Origin: Pogona vitticeps
Taxonomy: Eukaryota; Chordata; Lepidosauria; Squamata; Agamidae
Assembly (NCBI RefSeq): GCF_051106095.1
Contig: NC_135783.1
Coordinates: 63,298,447-63,362,446, forward strand
DNA: 64,000 nucleotides
Direction of reading: 5' to 3'
In this document: positions 1-12,204 of the stretch, piece by piece
Numbering within the stretch: the stretch's first letter is position 1
Layout: each line of letters opens with the position of its first letter
Translations under genes and position numbers: made by a program
The notes under the pieces: model-generated
Seen by the model: only the letters and a program-made list of their open reading frames with translations
The model's database searches: none
Told to the model about the DNA's origin: nothing

Positions 1-513
1 CTGTTCATGAGAAACCATTTCTGGAGAGGTATATTTTGGAGTCTATTACATATTCTTAATCAAAATTAAACAACCAAAATAAAACACTAAAACTCCTAGA
101 AACAAGGAAATCTACATTGTTTCACATTGTCAATCTGTGTTTACAGAGGAACAGTTTCTGAATTATCAGTTTCCATCTTATAGATTTTTCAAATACAACA
201 CCCAGGCCAGGTAGCTACATTTCCGACTGTACTGAAGATGCAAGTCTACAGGGCTTAAACTGCTGTTGCCCAAAAGGAAATGTCTTCAAGATGAATGTCC
301 TTGATGTTGAACACACACAGCAGCCGTAAATTTCAGATGAAATATAAAAATCCCAAGCAAGGTGAGCTGAGTTTGGGACTGCTGCCAAATTAGTCATTTA
401 CAGATCCTTTAGGAACTATGTGTTAATAATCACACCGTAATACTGGAAAAGTGGTAATCCATTATAGGCCAGCACAGCTAGTAATGAAAGCTTTTGAGAG
501 TTTTAGTCTGAAT

Positions 514-657
514 TGTTTGTTTGTTTGTTTGTTTGTTTGTTTGTTTGTTTGTTTGTTTGTTTGTTTGTTCGTTCGTTCGTTCGTTCGTTCGTTCGTTCGT
601 TCGTTCGTTCGTTCGTTCGTTCGTTCGTTCGTTCGTTCGTTCGTTCGTTCGTTTGTT
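514..657. repeat. Compound tetranucleotide array (TTTG)n then (TTCG)n
   Basis: About 13 TTTG units run directly into about 21 TTCG units with almost no interruption. The TTCG half puts a CpG in every repeat, unusual in an otherwise CpG-poor neighbourhood. The array translates into artificial Phe/Val/Arg-rich frames that are not genes. It abuts an L2-like 3' tail read on the minus strand, so it probably grew from a LINE tail. Confidence 0.95.
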
Positions 658-770
658 CAGTCATTTGACTTCTATACCACCCATCTAGTTAAAAAACCAA
701 GAATATCTGGGCACACAAGGCTTGGAATCACTGATCTATCATAAGGGTCTTTCCACCACAGTACAATGAT
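658..770 (-). mobile_element. L2/CR1-like LINE 3' tail remnant
   Basis: Next to the array lies ttctataccacccatctagt, resembling the minus-strand form of the squamate L2 3' end ('tataccgcccatctgg') seen at several places here. Only the tail is recognisable. Confidence 0.35.
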
Positions 771-1215
771 TTTCAATACACAGAAGGAATGTGTTCAAAT
801 AATTTTGGGAAACCAAATCTGAAGTGCTATGACTTATTTTTAATATTGAATATATCTGTTCATTTCTTACTTGATGAATAAAAAACAAATTCCAGATTAG
901 TGCCATGTATCGTACAATAACTTCAAATTCCAGCAAGGCGGACATATGTACAAAAACTCATCCTGTACACAGATTCCCCTGCTAGACTGGGGACTGTATA
1001 TTTTCAGTTAGAATTCAGTCAAGAGCTTGGAAATGTTGCTTTTCAGGTTCTGTGAAATGCGATAAGTAACTTTTCTGAACTCTGATTTAGACAAGAGACT
1101 TCTAATGCAGTTCCCTTTTCCTGTAATATAACGTGCAGCACATCCTTAAGTAAAGCATGTACTGTTTCATGCAAGAACACACTGACTAGAAGTGTGTGCC
1201 TTATGCCTACCTGTA

Positions 1216-1671
1216 CAGTGGTGCCTCGCTAGATGATGATAATCCGTTCCATTCAAATCACTGTCTTGTGAAATCATTGTCTAGCAAAAAGCGTTTACCC
1301 ATTGGAATGCATTGAAACCCGTTTAATGTGTTCCAATGGGGAAAATAGTCATCGTCCAGCGAAAATCGCCCATGCGGAAGCCATTTTGCAAAGCGCTGAT
1401 CAGCTGTAAAAAATGCTGTCTTGCGAAATATAGGTCACGAAAACACCCATTTTGAGAAGATCGCCAATAGGGAAGCCATTTTGCAAAGCCGACGATCAGC
1501 TGTAAAAATTGTTGTCTTGCAAAAAAAGGTCCACAAAGCACGGACCAAATCATCATCCAGCGAAATTCCCCCATAGGAAACATCATTTTGTGATCGCTAT
1601 AGCGATCGCAAAAAGTCAACGTCTAGCGAAAAAAACATTTTGCAGGGTAATCATCTTGCAAGGTACCACTG
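1216..1671. mobile_element. Non-autonomous Tc1/mariner-pogo-type element (TA target site)
   Basis: The element begins CAGTGGTGCCTCGC and ends GGTACCACTG, giving imperfect terminal inverted repeats flanked by TA on both sides (1214-1215 and 1672-1673). It is 456 bp with no transposase frame. Internally it carries a gaatgcattgaaa core shared with the copies at 28.49 and 57.62 kb. The TIR start (CAGT) and TA duplication point to the Tc1/mariner-pogo group; the family name is inferred. Confidence 0.8.
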
Positions 1672-2337
1672 TATACAGATTATATAATCCATCGTTTCTG
1701 AATTGTCTACATGGACCTAAACGGTGTACAAATGCTAGAGTAGTAGGTTGCCACTAAGTGGGATGGTATATAAACTATATGAATAAATAAAAGATTGGGG
1801 TCATGTCTCAGGAAGGGAGCATTATCCTTGAATCTTTATTAAAAATGTAAATCCTTGTATATTGCATTTTCACACATTTAAGAAGTCACTTTTTCTCTCC
1901 CTGACTCTTTGTTGGTGGCTTCCTTTCTGTTGGTGTCAGCTGTGCAAAAGTACGATAGATGTTTCCTTATTGTACAGTCTTTTTAAAATGAGATATTTCA
2001 GACGGTTTGTTTGCATTTCTTAAATCAGTCCAGCAGTCCTTCAATACTTGCCATGTGCATGAAGTTCACACTTCACAAAGGATGAGCAAAACCAAAGGAA
2101 AAACAAACAAGTGTTGTGGTTACTTTAGGATGAACAAATTTATGGTGAGGTTTCATGGATTACAATCCACTTCTTCACACACATATCTGAAGACTATTAT
2201 ATCTCATGAATTGGCTTCTAATCCTCAACAGCTCACAGTGAAATATGATTGTGTCACTTCTTAAAGTTGTAGCAGTACTTCTGCTTGGTTTTGCAAGAAA
2301 AGGTCAACATGCCTAACTTCCTGAAAACTTTACACAT

Positions 2338-2640
2338 TTATTTCTTTATCTCTTTAAAATACTCTCATCCCACCTTTCTCCTTAAAAGGACCTAAGGTGG
2401 CTTGCAACAGTGAGTATACAAATATTAAAAGAAATACTAAACACATAAGCAACACCAAAACACTTTCAAGTGTTTCCACTCAGGCAGCCAGTCACTCAGG
2501 GAAAGCTTGCCTGAAGGGAAAGGCAGCCCCACATAGATGATGTGAATTAGACCCAGAAGGGCAAAGCAATGGGGAAGGTTGCCTAACTAAGAGCATCTCA
2601 GCTCCACAACTTGCGATGACAATCACCCAACCCAAGCATT
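2338..2640 (-). mobile_element. Old L2/CR1-like 3' end
   Basis: The minus strand reads like a LINE 3' end: the plus strand has 'cccacctttctcctt' followed by 'ctaaggtggcttgcaaca' and then 'gggaaagcttgcctgaag', the same order seen at about 60.3-60.5 kb. Diverged, with no open frame. Confidence 0.4.
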
Positions 2641-5323
2641 CCGAAGAGAACTACTCTGAATGTGTGGTGATAGGAAGGCAGCCCTGCCTCCACCTCGGTG
2701 TGGTAGAGAGCAAGGGTCTAAACCAGGATCCCTCAGAGAGTTGTTGAGCCTGTCCATGTGACTGAGAGTCATGAAAAATCAGCAATTCAGAGAGCTAGTG
2801 CATACACTAGAGGATTTTCTCTTCAGATGATAATGTTCCACGGGCTGACAGGGCTGGCCTCTCCCTCTCCTCAAGTCTTCGCATGAATCCTTTTCTGAAA
2901 TCTGGGCTATTGATCACAGATAAGCTTTACATAATAGATATGTAAGCTCACTTGCATCATGATGTTACAGAAGATATGTACAGTCCCAACCCACAGCCTC
3001 TGGAATAATCTAAAATAGAGAATGTGTGCTTTTCAAGATATTTTAAACTGAACATTTCTCAGTGCAAATCTGCAGTCTGATGCACACCTCTTCTCTGTAA
3101 GACCATCATGAATCAGGACAAGCCTGAGCCAATGTCCTTTCTGCACTGGTTGTGCGTATGTTATGCTGAGCCTTGTTGTAATGAAAAGGGAGGCAGAAGT
3201 GCATGGATTGCATAGTGCAAATCCCACGAATCTGTATGCACATCAGACCTGGCGACTTACAGTGGCACAGATGGGGTCTCGAAGACTGAACTGGAGACTT
3301 GGATTTCAGAAACATTGTGCTCAGGTGGTGCTAGATGCCTGGAACAGGGATTGTCTGGAGTTAATTTGGTAGAACAGGGGTTTGGCCTGTGTATTTGGCC
3401 AAAACATCTCCTCACTCACCCCCATCCTAATCCTTGGCTGCTATTCTCCAGAAAAGGCTGAATCAATAAAAAGCTGGCTGTAAAACTGTCTGGACCATTG
3501 GGAAAGAAAGGTGTTATAAATTATAAGATGATTTGACTAGCCCAGAACATATGAAGACTGGGTGCTTTTCCAATCTTCCTCCATAAAATGTGGACATTTC
3601 TGTAAAAATCTAGGCATGTAATGTAGCTGTGAGACATCGCTTGGGCTGGGACTGCAAAAGAAAATATATAATTCATGGATGAAGTGCAGCTTGTGTTAAA
3701 ATGTTGCTTTAAAAAAAGAAAGGGAAAAAATACAAATAAAACTCTCCTAACTTCCAAAGGGCGCTTTAACCTAACTGTTAAGTTGGTGTTACATTAACAC
3801 AGGGACAAAAAAAAATGACAAAATACCACTTGACTTAATGTGATCTTCACTTGCAGAAGTCACACGCTATAAAGTTCTTGAATGGAATGGTTTCTTTTAA
3901 GGTTTTCAATTAGTAGCTTTTAATCAGCAAATCATTTCCAGGAAACTAGACAGGGGGAAAGGGACCCCTTCAGAAGAATTTCAGGTATGAGCAAGCCGGC
4001 CATTCTCACTTACACCCCCACCAAAATTATCATTTACTGTTCTGTAGAAACACTCCTTGGCTGAAAGGCTAAGATAAATAAGTTCCACTTTACAGCTCCC
4101 ATAAACGGTACGTATGTAACAAATCTCCTCCAAAGAGGAGCTATTTTCCTCAAACACTTTAAACAAACCAGCTGGAAGGGGCCTGAGGGGTGTTTATTAA
4201 GCAATTAGTTAAAGCTGGCTTTAAGGAAAACTTTTTCTCCCTGAAGATTGCCTCAGGCATAATTTTCTAATCATCCAAAGTCATCAAGAAGCTTCAGCTG
4301 AACCTATTGGGTTGCAGGATTTGGCTAGGAAAGTGACTGGGGCTTATTTGACTTTTCTAATGAATGCCCCGAGTTGCCCTTTTCTATGCAGAACCCCTAT
4401 GGTGAATATCATAGCAACAGTGCTTAAGCAGGGCCATTGCTTGCATCTTATCCAAGCACTGTCAGTGGCCATACTGGCACAGCATCCTGGGAACTGTAGC
4501 CCCAAAAATTAACTTTTCAAGCTCTGATATTTTTATACCATACAAAGCAGCTTTCATGTCTTAGCTCAAGTATCCTTACTACATGGAGGGCAACATACAG
4601 CCAAGCAGGTTCCTCGGGGCCCTCGGCACCATTGTCCCCCCACCCCTGCAAAAAATGTTTATAATTTTTGAAATATTTTTGTTTGGTTGGTTTGTTCAAA
4701 AAATCATCTGGTAGACTGTAGGAGAGAATGGGGACAATGTCGTTTCCCCACAGTTTACATGCTACAAGGCCTGGGAGGTGCGGAGGGTCTGGAAAAACCT
4801 CCCACACATCAGGTGTGCTGTAGGCACAAGTACACGGGACACAAGCTCTAATGAGAAAGGCAGAAACTGCCTTGCAGAATTTTGTTATCTGCATGACCAC
4901 CCAAAATGTGTGTTTTTCTACTTGGCAGTGGGTTGTCATATTACCTGGTCAGCCAGGGTTTCCCTGGATTCTGAGCCCTTTTCCCATGTTCATCTCATGC
5001 CCATTTCCACAATGAGCTGGCCCAGTGAAAAACAAGTATCTTCCTACGATCCAAGCATATAATGCACATTGCAGACCAAATGCCTGGTTAAACAGCCAGT
5101 GCTAAAAGCCTCATAATCAAATGATATATAAAGGCACATTGTACCACAAACAGTGATTTGCAAGTGCACCTCAAAAACACCATTCCGATCCTACTTTGAT
5201 GGCTGATCACAAACTGTGGCTTGTCCACTCAGCCTAGGATTCAAGTGCAACGTCTGAACTTTGTTAAGTTGGATTGGATTTTTAAACAGCATCTTCCCCT
5301 TTCTTCAATGTCTGAAGATGGTA
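2641..5323. other. Mostly unrecognised sequence (putative intron)
   Basis: No convincing exon, RNA gene or recent repeat seen. A fragment at about 4466-4525 ('cctgggaactgtagcccc', then 'ttaacttttcaagctctg') resembles one end of a palindromic hAT-type MITE also seen at 37.7 kb. Short open frames here lack family resemblance. Confidence 0.5.
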
Positions 5324-5838
5324 CAGTGGGGTCTTGACTTGAGAACTTAATCCGTATTGGAAGGCGGTTCTCAAGTCAAAAAGTTCTCAGGTCAAATCTG
5401 CATTTCCCATAGGAATGCATTGAAAACCATTTGAACCGTATCTGCTCTGTTCCGTCCATAGAAACTAATGGGAAGCTGCTATTCCGCCTTCGACCACCAG
5501 AGGGGGATATTTTGTTTCTTTTTTTCTTAGGTCAAGAACGGTTCAGGGAAGGCAGGGAAAATACAGTCCAGGCAGTACAGTACCAGGCAGTCTGAAGACT
5601 GTCTCCCAATCCACTCTCTAAACGCTGGGAGGAGTGAGGAAGCAGACAGGCACTCTTTTCACTGGCCAACAGTTTACTGAAAGTTCAAATTTTGCACTTT
5701 CCCTGCCTCCCACGTGGTTTTTTTTTCAGTTCTTAACTCAAATCTAAGTATGTAAGTCAAGTCAATATTTTCCTATGAGAGTGGTTCTTAAGTCAAAATG
5801 TTCTTAACTCGAGCCGTTCTTAAGTCAAGACCCCACTG
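5324..5838. mobile_element. Non-autonomous TA-target DNA transposon, second family
   Basis: Starts CAGTGGGGTCTTGACTTGAG and ends GTTCTTAAGTCAAGACCCCA plus CTG, with about 23 bp of near-matching inverted repeats and TA on both sides. It is 515 bp with no coding frame. Inside is 'cccataggaatgcattga', the same core as the CAGTGGTGCC family, so the two are probably related. Subterminal repeats (ttctcaagtcaaaa and 'ttcttaagtcaaaatg') echo the ends, typical of MITEs. Confidence 0.85.
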
Positions 5839-7207
5839 TAGCTATGCTGTAATTTTTAAACCATACATTTAAGATTCTTTAATTAACTCAGTCCCAGTTT
5901 TCACACTGACATTCCGGAACAAAAATGCATTTTTCATATGACTTCTGTTGTCTTTTTCTTTATTTCACACCGAGTGGAATTTGGATTGTGAAGCACACTG
6001 CAGATAAGACTCTTCTGCACACTGAAAAAAAATTGCAGCTGAAGCCACACGAAATGCTTTTGAGATATTTCCTCTTTCCCCCACATCTCCCCTCCAGGCA
6101 TCTTGTTATTGTCATTCAAGAAAATCAATCCATCAACCCCATGTTGCCTTCAAAAAGAAGGCACTGATGATTTTCTTGTAAAACCCCTTTTCTGAACCTG
6201 CGCCTACCACCCAGTTTCTAAGCCTGCTGCTTGGAAGTAGGTTCTGCATATTTCAACATTCTTTTCTTTTCTTTGCAGGAACTGGCATGTGCAAGGTAAG
6301 ATCTGTCATAATGAATTTCAGCTTGCTACATCACAAAATGGTTGTTTCAAATTCTCCCGATGAAACAATTGCTTTCAAATCACTCCTTTTTCTATAGCAG
6401 AGACTGGCAAAGTTACATCCCACAGCTCCTAGAATTGCCTAGCAAGCACGGCCGCTAGTATCCTGTCTGAGGGATTATGGTAACTGTAATGCACAACAGT
6501 CACTTTGCTGAGGTGTGCTCAGTCAGAGCGTCTGGCCAGCGTAACTGGGAGTAAGGAAGTATATGCTATTCTTCCTCTTTCTTCTAGAATAAATCCTCTT
6601 GGTCATTGTTAGGTTTACAGCTAATCCAACATAATTCTTGTATTATTTCTTCAAGTTCTTACAAGTCAGTTTGCCAGACACTGGATGGAGGACACTGCCA
6701 GCTATTCACGAGGATGGCCTACTAGCACTCTTCAGAGGGAAGATCTCCTCCTCTTGTTGTCTAAAAATGACATATCTTGATGTTTCTCATTTAGAGAGAC
6801 AGGGAGGTTGTTTTGGCATGTCTGATTGCCTTAGACTAAATGTGCAGATGGACATACAGACCGACAAGTTATTGGCAAGTCCTACAGCAGAGCTACATGT
6901 CTACCTCCAGGTCATCAAGACTGTGTTGTCCTCCTCTAGGTAAACATATTCCTTTCCCACCATGGCTCCATGCTGCCAACTGCAGTGTTCAGCCAGCACT
7001 TGGGAAGTTGCCATGCAGACATGCCCTCAGGCTACAATCCTACACAGTTCGGTACACTCCAGACCTACTGTAAATCATCAGACTCAAGCAAGTAGGTGGG
7101 GCACAGCATACAGACTGGGCTCATTGTGTACCTTTTGTGCTTTCTACATTAGTTGCTCTGGCTGCTGAATGAGTATCAAGTCAGCTGCCCTTCTGTGCCT
7201 CTGTAGC
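5839..7207. other. No recognisable gene
   Basis: A worn 'cacagctcctagaattgcc' stretch at about 6420 resembles the palindromic MITE family. Nothing else is supported. Confidence 0.4.
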
Positions 7208-7350
7208 ACAAGGGTGAGCAACCTGTGGCTCTCCAGGTATAGCTTGGTTACCATTTCTGTCAGTCCTACCTAAGACACAGCCAATGGAGAAGGACATGAA
7301 AGTTGCAGTCCAACAACATCTGGAAAGCTGCTAATTGTCCAGCTCTATTG
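7208..7350. mobile_element. Worn hAT-type MITE
   Basis: Contains 'gtgagcaacctgtggctctc' at one end and 'gcagtccaacaacatctgga' near the other, characteristic of a widespread reptile hAT MITE with 'ggtgggcaacctgcggccct' ends. Ends are too diverged to define a target-site duplication. Confidence 0.5.
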
Positions 7351-10300
7351 TCATGGCTGGGAGTTGTTCAAAGGAGGGCAAGAATCCCCCCAGGGTTTCC
7401 TCTAATACAGTGGTGAACAACTTTAGCAGGCCTGAGAAACCTACTGAATTTTGATCCTCCTTCCCCCCCCCAGCAACACCCCTGAGCCTGAAAATGTCAG
7501 AAAGGATGTGAAAATATAATAAAATAAAAAGCACAAATGGCAACATATCAAAATCTGGGTTTGATTGTGATGGCCAGGGTGGGGGTGGGTGGGGTTTGAG
7601 GTAGACAAAATATTCCAGAGCTGTTGTGTGTAAAAGCTGCTTCTCCTGGAGGCAAAACAAGGGGGGGGGAATCAATCATGGAGAGGACACCAAAACGCCC
7701 TGCAGACTGGGCATTGCGCTTCCTTGCTCCAGTACAGCAGGGGCATGATAGCTGTCGTTTCCGGGATAAATAAACACCAAAACAGTGGTTATGAAGGCAC
7801 AGCAGTAATTAGTTGGTCTTTGGTCAAACAGATTGGTGTTAGTTTATTTTCTTCAAAATACATACAAAAGGCGGCTGGATGAGTTGAGGATTCAGGGGAC
7901 CAACTGTGACAGGCTCATGCCTGGAGGGACCTATAGCCATACTATTCCACCTGATGCCATGAATTTTGCTGTTCACCCCACACTTTATGAGGATGTAAGA
8001 GGTGAATGAGATGGAGCAAACCATTTAGGATTTTTAAAAATTATTACCCCCTTACCAAAGTCTTTTACACCAAGAGAAAGCAAACATGAGTCAGTCTCTG
8101 TTGCAAAACAGCATTTGCTCTTACATATGCTCTATTCAGAAGTTCATTCAAGTCCATCAGGACTTACTTTCATGTAAATGCTGAGCGAGGGCACTGTGTG
8201 CAACCTAAGTCTGAAACCATCTCGTGACTTGGAAAGTTTGACTAAATTTGGTCCTGTTTTCTCTGGTCAACCACAAGTGATTAATTATGTGTGGATAGGC
8301 AAGGTGGTGAAAACAACCATCATTACTGTCACAGAGATAATAACTTGTTTGCTAGTCTCTTTGACCTGATCTTTATGGATATTACGCCTTATTAAAATGT
8401 TTATATTGTCCTAGCAGCTTGACTAATGCCAGAATATCAAATCTGGTTATGGGGTATGGATTTAAAAGTGAGGGTAGTTTACAATACAATCCCTTCCATG
8501 CTCAATGATTCCACAATTTGAATTGAGTTCAGCATAGAATGGGGCTCACACAGCCAGTCCACAATTATACATTTGATGCATCACTTCCTGCTGGAAATGT
8601 AGCGAAGATTAAAGCTAGGAAAGATGTCTTCCTGGACTACAAATCCCAGAATTTCACAGCCAACATGGCCCCTTCTTTCCTAGCTCAGGTCAAGACCCTT
8701 GATCTCCAGCAGAAAAAAAATGCAAGATCATTCAACTACCGATTCTTCCTTCCCTCTTCCTCCATGCAAGACTGTCTTTTCTCCTTGGGGTAAGAAGGGC
8801 GGATTGTAGGAAGCAGGAAAATGGCACAAGAAGGAATGTAATGGGAGGGGAACTGAACTGGGCATTTTGAGTAATCATGAATAAGGATGTGAAAAATATC
8901 TATAGAAGTATCCTTTCTCACCAAGATAGGTGGTTCAGAAACCACTAGCTTCTGTGAAAGTTCTCACTTCCACCAAAACAATAAGATGAGGGGTGCTTTT
9001 TCCCCACCAAGGTTTCCATAACTCACTTATTCTGCAAAACAGCTCTGTTTTTGATTTGTGAAGCAATACACACACAGCAAGCACAAAGGGATTGGCTGAT
9101 TGACTAGAAAAAAGTAAGTAACCCATCCATTGCTTCTCTGTTGTAAAAGCCCATGCAACAAGGCAGCAGTTTTGTGCAATTTGAACAAAAATTGTCCCTG
9201 CAAATATGGGAAATTTCCATCAAGAGCACTAGAACACATTTCACCAGCCCTACAGGCAGCCGTTCTATATGTCATGGAATTGCTAGCCTCTGTGACCTCT
9301 CATTTCTCATTCCTGGCACCAAAGCCAATGCTGGAATACAGCATGATGAAATCGGCCTGAAACATCTTTGAAAAGCATCAACTGTCTTGATGACCAAGGC
9401 TTAAGCTACTTAGAAGCAGACTTCCCTGGGATCACTGAAACCTATTTCAATAGACTTTCTTCTGCAGGCTGAAGGAAACCACACTCTTCAGAGCATTCAC
9501 CAAACACTGATTCCAATGAAGTCAATAAAACTAAACCGAATGCCTGAAGAGTTAGGACTTCAAGGAACACGACAGTGAAACAGAAGCTGAAATGATCATA
9601 AACACATCAGATGCAATCCAGAGAAAGCTCAGCATGCCTTAGTCACCTTACATTCAGTAGGAAGTGGGCTTTCTTACATTCCATTGATCTCAATGGAATA
9701 CATAAAAGCATCACCAGTTCTCTGGATCAGGCCTGTTGGCGACAATCCAACAGTTCTGAAGCAGGAGCAGAATTCCTCTTTCATGGCTGAAGGATGGAGA
9801 AGGACTTGGTATCTGCTAATGCCTTGGACTACACGGCCCATCAGCCCCAGCCAACAAGGCAAGTGGTCTGGATTGTGGGAGTGATAATCCAAAACATCAA
9901 GATAATGCTTGGTTGCTTAGCAAGCAAGTTGGCTGAGTTTCCCAACTTGTCAGTAAGTTTGGACAGACCTAGAAAGTGAAATCTCATTGATTGATGTGGT
10001 CTTTACTTCTGAGTAAATGCATTCAAGTGTACTTTTAGGCTGCATAAGTCAAACAAACTTATTTCAGAGAAAACTACACGGAAATCTCTCGGCCTTATTT
10101 CTGTTCCATGTAATCCAGTTGAGGATCAGTGTTCCAAACTCTTAAAGCTGTGGCTCACACTGTTTGTCCCTTTTTCAAAAGGCATTTAGGAGCCTAATCC
10201 CCCAAAGACTTCCAGCAAATTGCAGGCTGCCAAACCCAAACCACACAAACCACTGTACTTTCATATAAACTTGCTCCATCCAAGTGACTTCATTGGAACA

Positions 10301-10544
10301 AAACTTGCTTAAGTGAAGGTGCAGTAACTGGAAGTTTTGGTGTGTCGGACTGACAACCTGAGCACAAACTCTCATGAGTCAACTGCTGTGCTTTCAGTTA
10401 CTCTACAAACTTTAGGGAACACTCCCAGAGTACATGCGTCTGATTTAAAATAACTAATCACATTAATTAGAGCTTCTGGACTACTTCTCACACTCAACAG
10501 AGCATTGCCCTATGCATTCCAAGTGGGGAAGCCTCTATGTGGTT
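7351..10544. other. Putative intron with old repeat scraps
   Basis: Fragments at about 8630-8670 ('ggactacaaatcccagaatt') and 9825-9915 ('cccatcagccccagccaaca', later 'gataatccaaaacatcaaga') are remnants of the hAT MITE family seen at 7.2 kb. The stretch at 9670-9700 has a small palindrome around 'attccattgatctcaatgga'. No exon, RNA gene or recent element recognised. Confidence 0.4.
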
Positions 10545-10724
10545 GTATGTGTTCTGTGCCATCAGGTTGAAACTGACTTATAGACACCTTAACAAGGCTT
10601 TCAAGGTAAGTGAGATATCTGAGTGGTTTTACCGGTTCCACTCCCCCAGTAAGTTTCCATGGCCGAGTGGGGGTTCGAACCCTGTACCGCAGAGCCCTAA
10701 TCCTTCATTCTACCCACCACACCA
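10545..10724 (-). mobile_element. tRNA-derived SINE
   Basis: On the minus strand a tRNA-like head with B-box GGGTTCGAACCC (plus strand gggttcgaaccc at about 10672) is followed by 'gccatggaaacttactgggg' and a tail related to 'ataagtcagtttcaacctga'. This order (pol III head, body, LINE-like tail) matches reptile tRNA SINEs of the Sauria type; subfamily not determined. Confidence 0.65.
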
Positions 10725-11239
10725 GATTGGAAATCCTTTGGGGAAGCCTACCCCCTTATTTTCCCCTCAACTGTGTGGATAAAAAGAACTGTGCCCTGCT
10801 AATCCTCTGGATATGGCCACCTACCTACCAGGATCTGCAAGCACACATCACACAGAAATGTGGGGCCGCCTTCTCTGAAAGCACCTGTCCCAGGGATTTC
10901 TGGTCCTGATGCCCCCAGTAGCTGTGCACCAAGACAACCCTTGCCGGCTTCAACACTTACTGCAACTAGGCAGCAGACGAGTATAGGGCAAAGCCAGGGC
11001 TATTCCCCTTTGAAACTTGGAAACAGATTTCGAATACAGTACTGGGCACGGTATGAAAAGACGTCTCTCTTTCGGACTCTTAATTTCCAGAACCCTGGTC
11101 GTTCCAAAAAGTAACGTTTTCTAGGTAGACTACTGAAGGGTAGGAAATTACGTTTGCTGGGGGGAAATAGCCAAAGTGGAAAGAGTTAGGAATTCGTGTG
11201 TAAAGAAAGGGGGGGGGTAGGGATGCTGAGTGTCTCTTG

Positions 11240-12010
11240 CAGGCACGTGTGAGTACAGAGGAAAGAGCTGGGTACCGAGTTCCCGAACTCCCCGGTTTTG
11301 AGGGAAAAGTCCGGAAACAAGAGGGCGAAGGCAAGGCTAAGGAGGCGTCTGGCCGCCGCCGCGGCGCTCGCCTCCCGGCTGGGCGCTTCGGCCGGTGCCT
11401 TCGGCAGCCGGAGGACGGCGGGGAAGGGAGGCGGAGGAGAGAGCGCGCCCGCCCGCCAGCCAGCCAGCCAGCCGGCAAGGAAGAGGGGAAGCGTGGCCCG
11501 CCTTACCGTGAGCGCGGAGAACTTGTGAGCCGGCACCGGGAGCAGCAGCAGCTCCAGCAGGAGCAACCAGGGCGGAAGCAAGATGAGCATCCTGGAGCCG
11601 GAGCGCGGCTTCTCCGTGGCCCGATCCTGATCCTGATCCTGACCCTGGCCGGGCGCCTCCGCTTCCTTTGCAGTCGCTTCCCTTCTTGGCCTGCCGGGGC
11701 TCTCCTCTCTCTGCCCCCTACCCCCCACCCCGCCCCCGGCTCCTGGGTCAGGGTTGGGAAGGGAACGAGCAGCGGGAACAATTTGCTGCTACGGAGCCGA
11801 TCGCGCTCGATCGCGCCGGTGGTTCTCGATCCGCCGATGCCCCTTGTTGGCTGGTGCCCCCTTCTGGCCCCGTCGGCCGGCTGGGGCAGTCCCGCCGTTC
11901 TCCTCCCGGGCACGGAGCGGCTGCCTGCCTCTCCCTGGCAGCTGAGGCGCTGCAGAGCCGGACCGGATCGGAGACTACTGTGAGTGGCGAAGTGGCGACA
12001 AGGCAGCCTG
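11240..12010. promoter_or_regulatory. CpG island around exon 1
   Basis: A sharp rise in G+C and CpG compared with the AT-rich surroundings, with Sp1-type GC boxes (for example cccgcccccgg near 11731) and no obvious TATA box. It spans the signal-peptide exon and the sequence immediately 5' of it on the minus strand, as expected for the promoter of a broadly expressed vertebrate gene. Several long frames on both strands here are by-products of high GC content. The transcription start cannot be placed by eye. Confidence 0.85.
11507..11590 (-). CDS. P4HA3: First coding exon, signal peptide, likely prolyl 4-hydroxylase subunit alpha-3
   Basis: Seen: an ATG at 11590-11588 (minus strand) with A at -3 opens 28 codons. 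They begin MLILLPPW, continue as a Leu-rich hydrophobic core through LELLLLPVPA, and end HKFSALT. Translation meets a consensus donor (ACG|GTAAGG, GT at 11506-11505) in phase 0. This is a classic secretory signal-peptide exon in a CpG island. Known: human P4HA3 has FSALTSVARAL directly after its signal peptide, and P4HA proteins are ER-lumen collagen prolyl hydroxylase alpha subunits partnered with PDI. Inference: this is P4HA3 exon 1, with the next exon expected to start with an SV-R/E-AL-like sequence left of the window or in unrecognised intron DNA. Frame extends upstream to 11728, but that part is Arg/Gly/Asp-Gln repeat-like and looks like 5' UTR. Another secreted protein sharing FSALT by chance is possible. 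Confidence 0.6.
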
Positions 12011-12079
12011 GCGGTGTGTTTTTTCCCCCCTCCCTCGGTGTTCAGCTGTCATCTGATGCTCATCCGGGGAGGTGGGGGG

Positions 12080-12183
12080 GGCGAGAGAGAGAGAGAGAGA
12101 GAGAGAGATCACAAAGAGCGGACAAGCTAAAGAAACTATTAAAACCGCACCTCTCTCCACCTCTCTCTCTCTCTCTCTCTCTC
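12080..12183. repeat. GA tract and CT tract, inverted pair
   Basis: A (GA)n run at about 12082-12108 and a (CT)n run at about 12151-12182 lie 45 bp apart just upstream (gene sense) of the CpG island. They are mutually complementary and could pair as a hairpin; GAGA-type sites are common near promoters. Confidence 0.8.
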
Positions 12184-12204
12184 GTTTGCCTTCATGCACC
12201 TCAA

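Noticed and set aside
514-657. CRISPR-like array
   Set aside because: Uniform 4-bp tandem repeats without spacers, in a eukaryotic genome.
4517-5062. 140- and 94-codon overlapping frames on opposite strands
   Set aside because: No domain, no splice context supporting exons, and amino-acid composition typical of random translation.
1-11000. Search for P4HA3 exon 2 on the minus strand
   Set aside because: No peptide resembling SVxRAL, RYLREEEARL or the later TPR/hydroxylase regions was found by eye; the exon may lie beyond the window.
11591-11728. In-frame upstream extension of the signal-peptide exon starting at 11728
   Set aside because: It would put a polar, repetitive stretch before the hydrophobic core and spoil a normal signal peptide; more likely 5' UTR.
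11186-11983. Long open frames (up to 248 codons) on both strands in the CpG island
   Set aside because: High GC lowers stop frequency. The peptides are Arg/Gly/Pro-rich without domains, and only the short signal-peptide exon has a start context plus splice donor.
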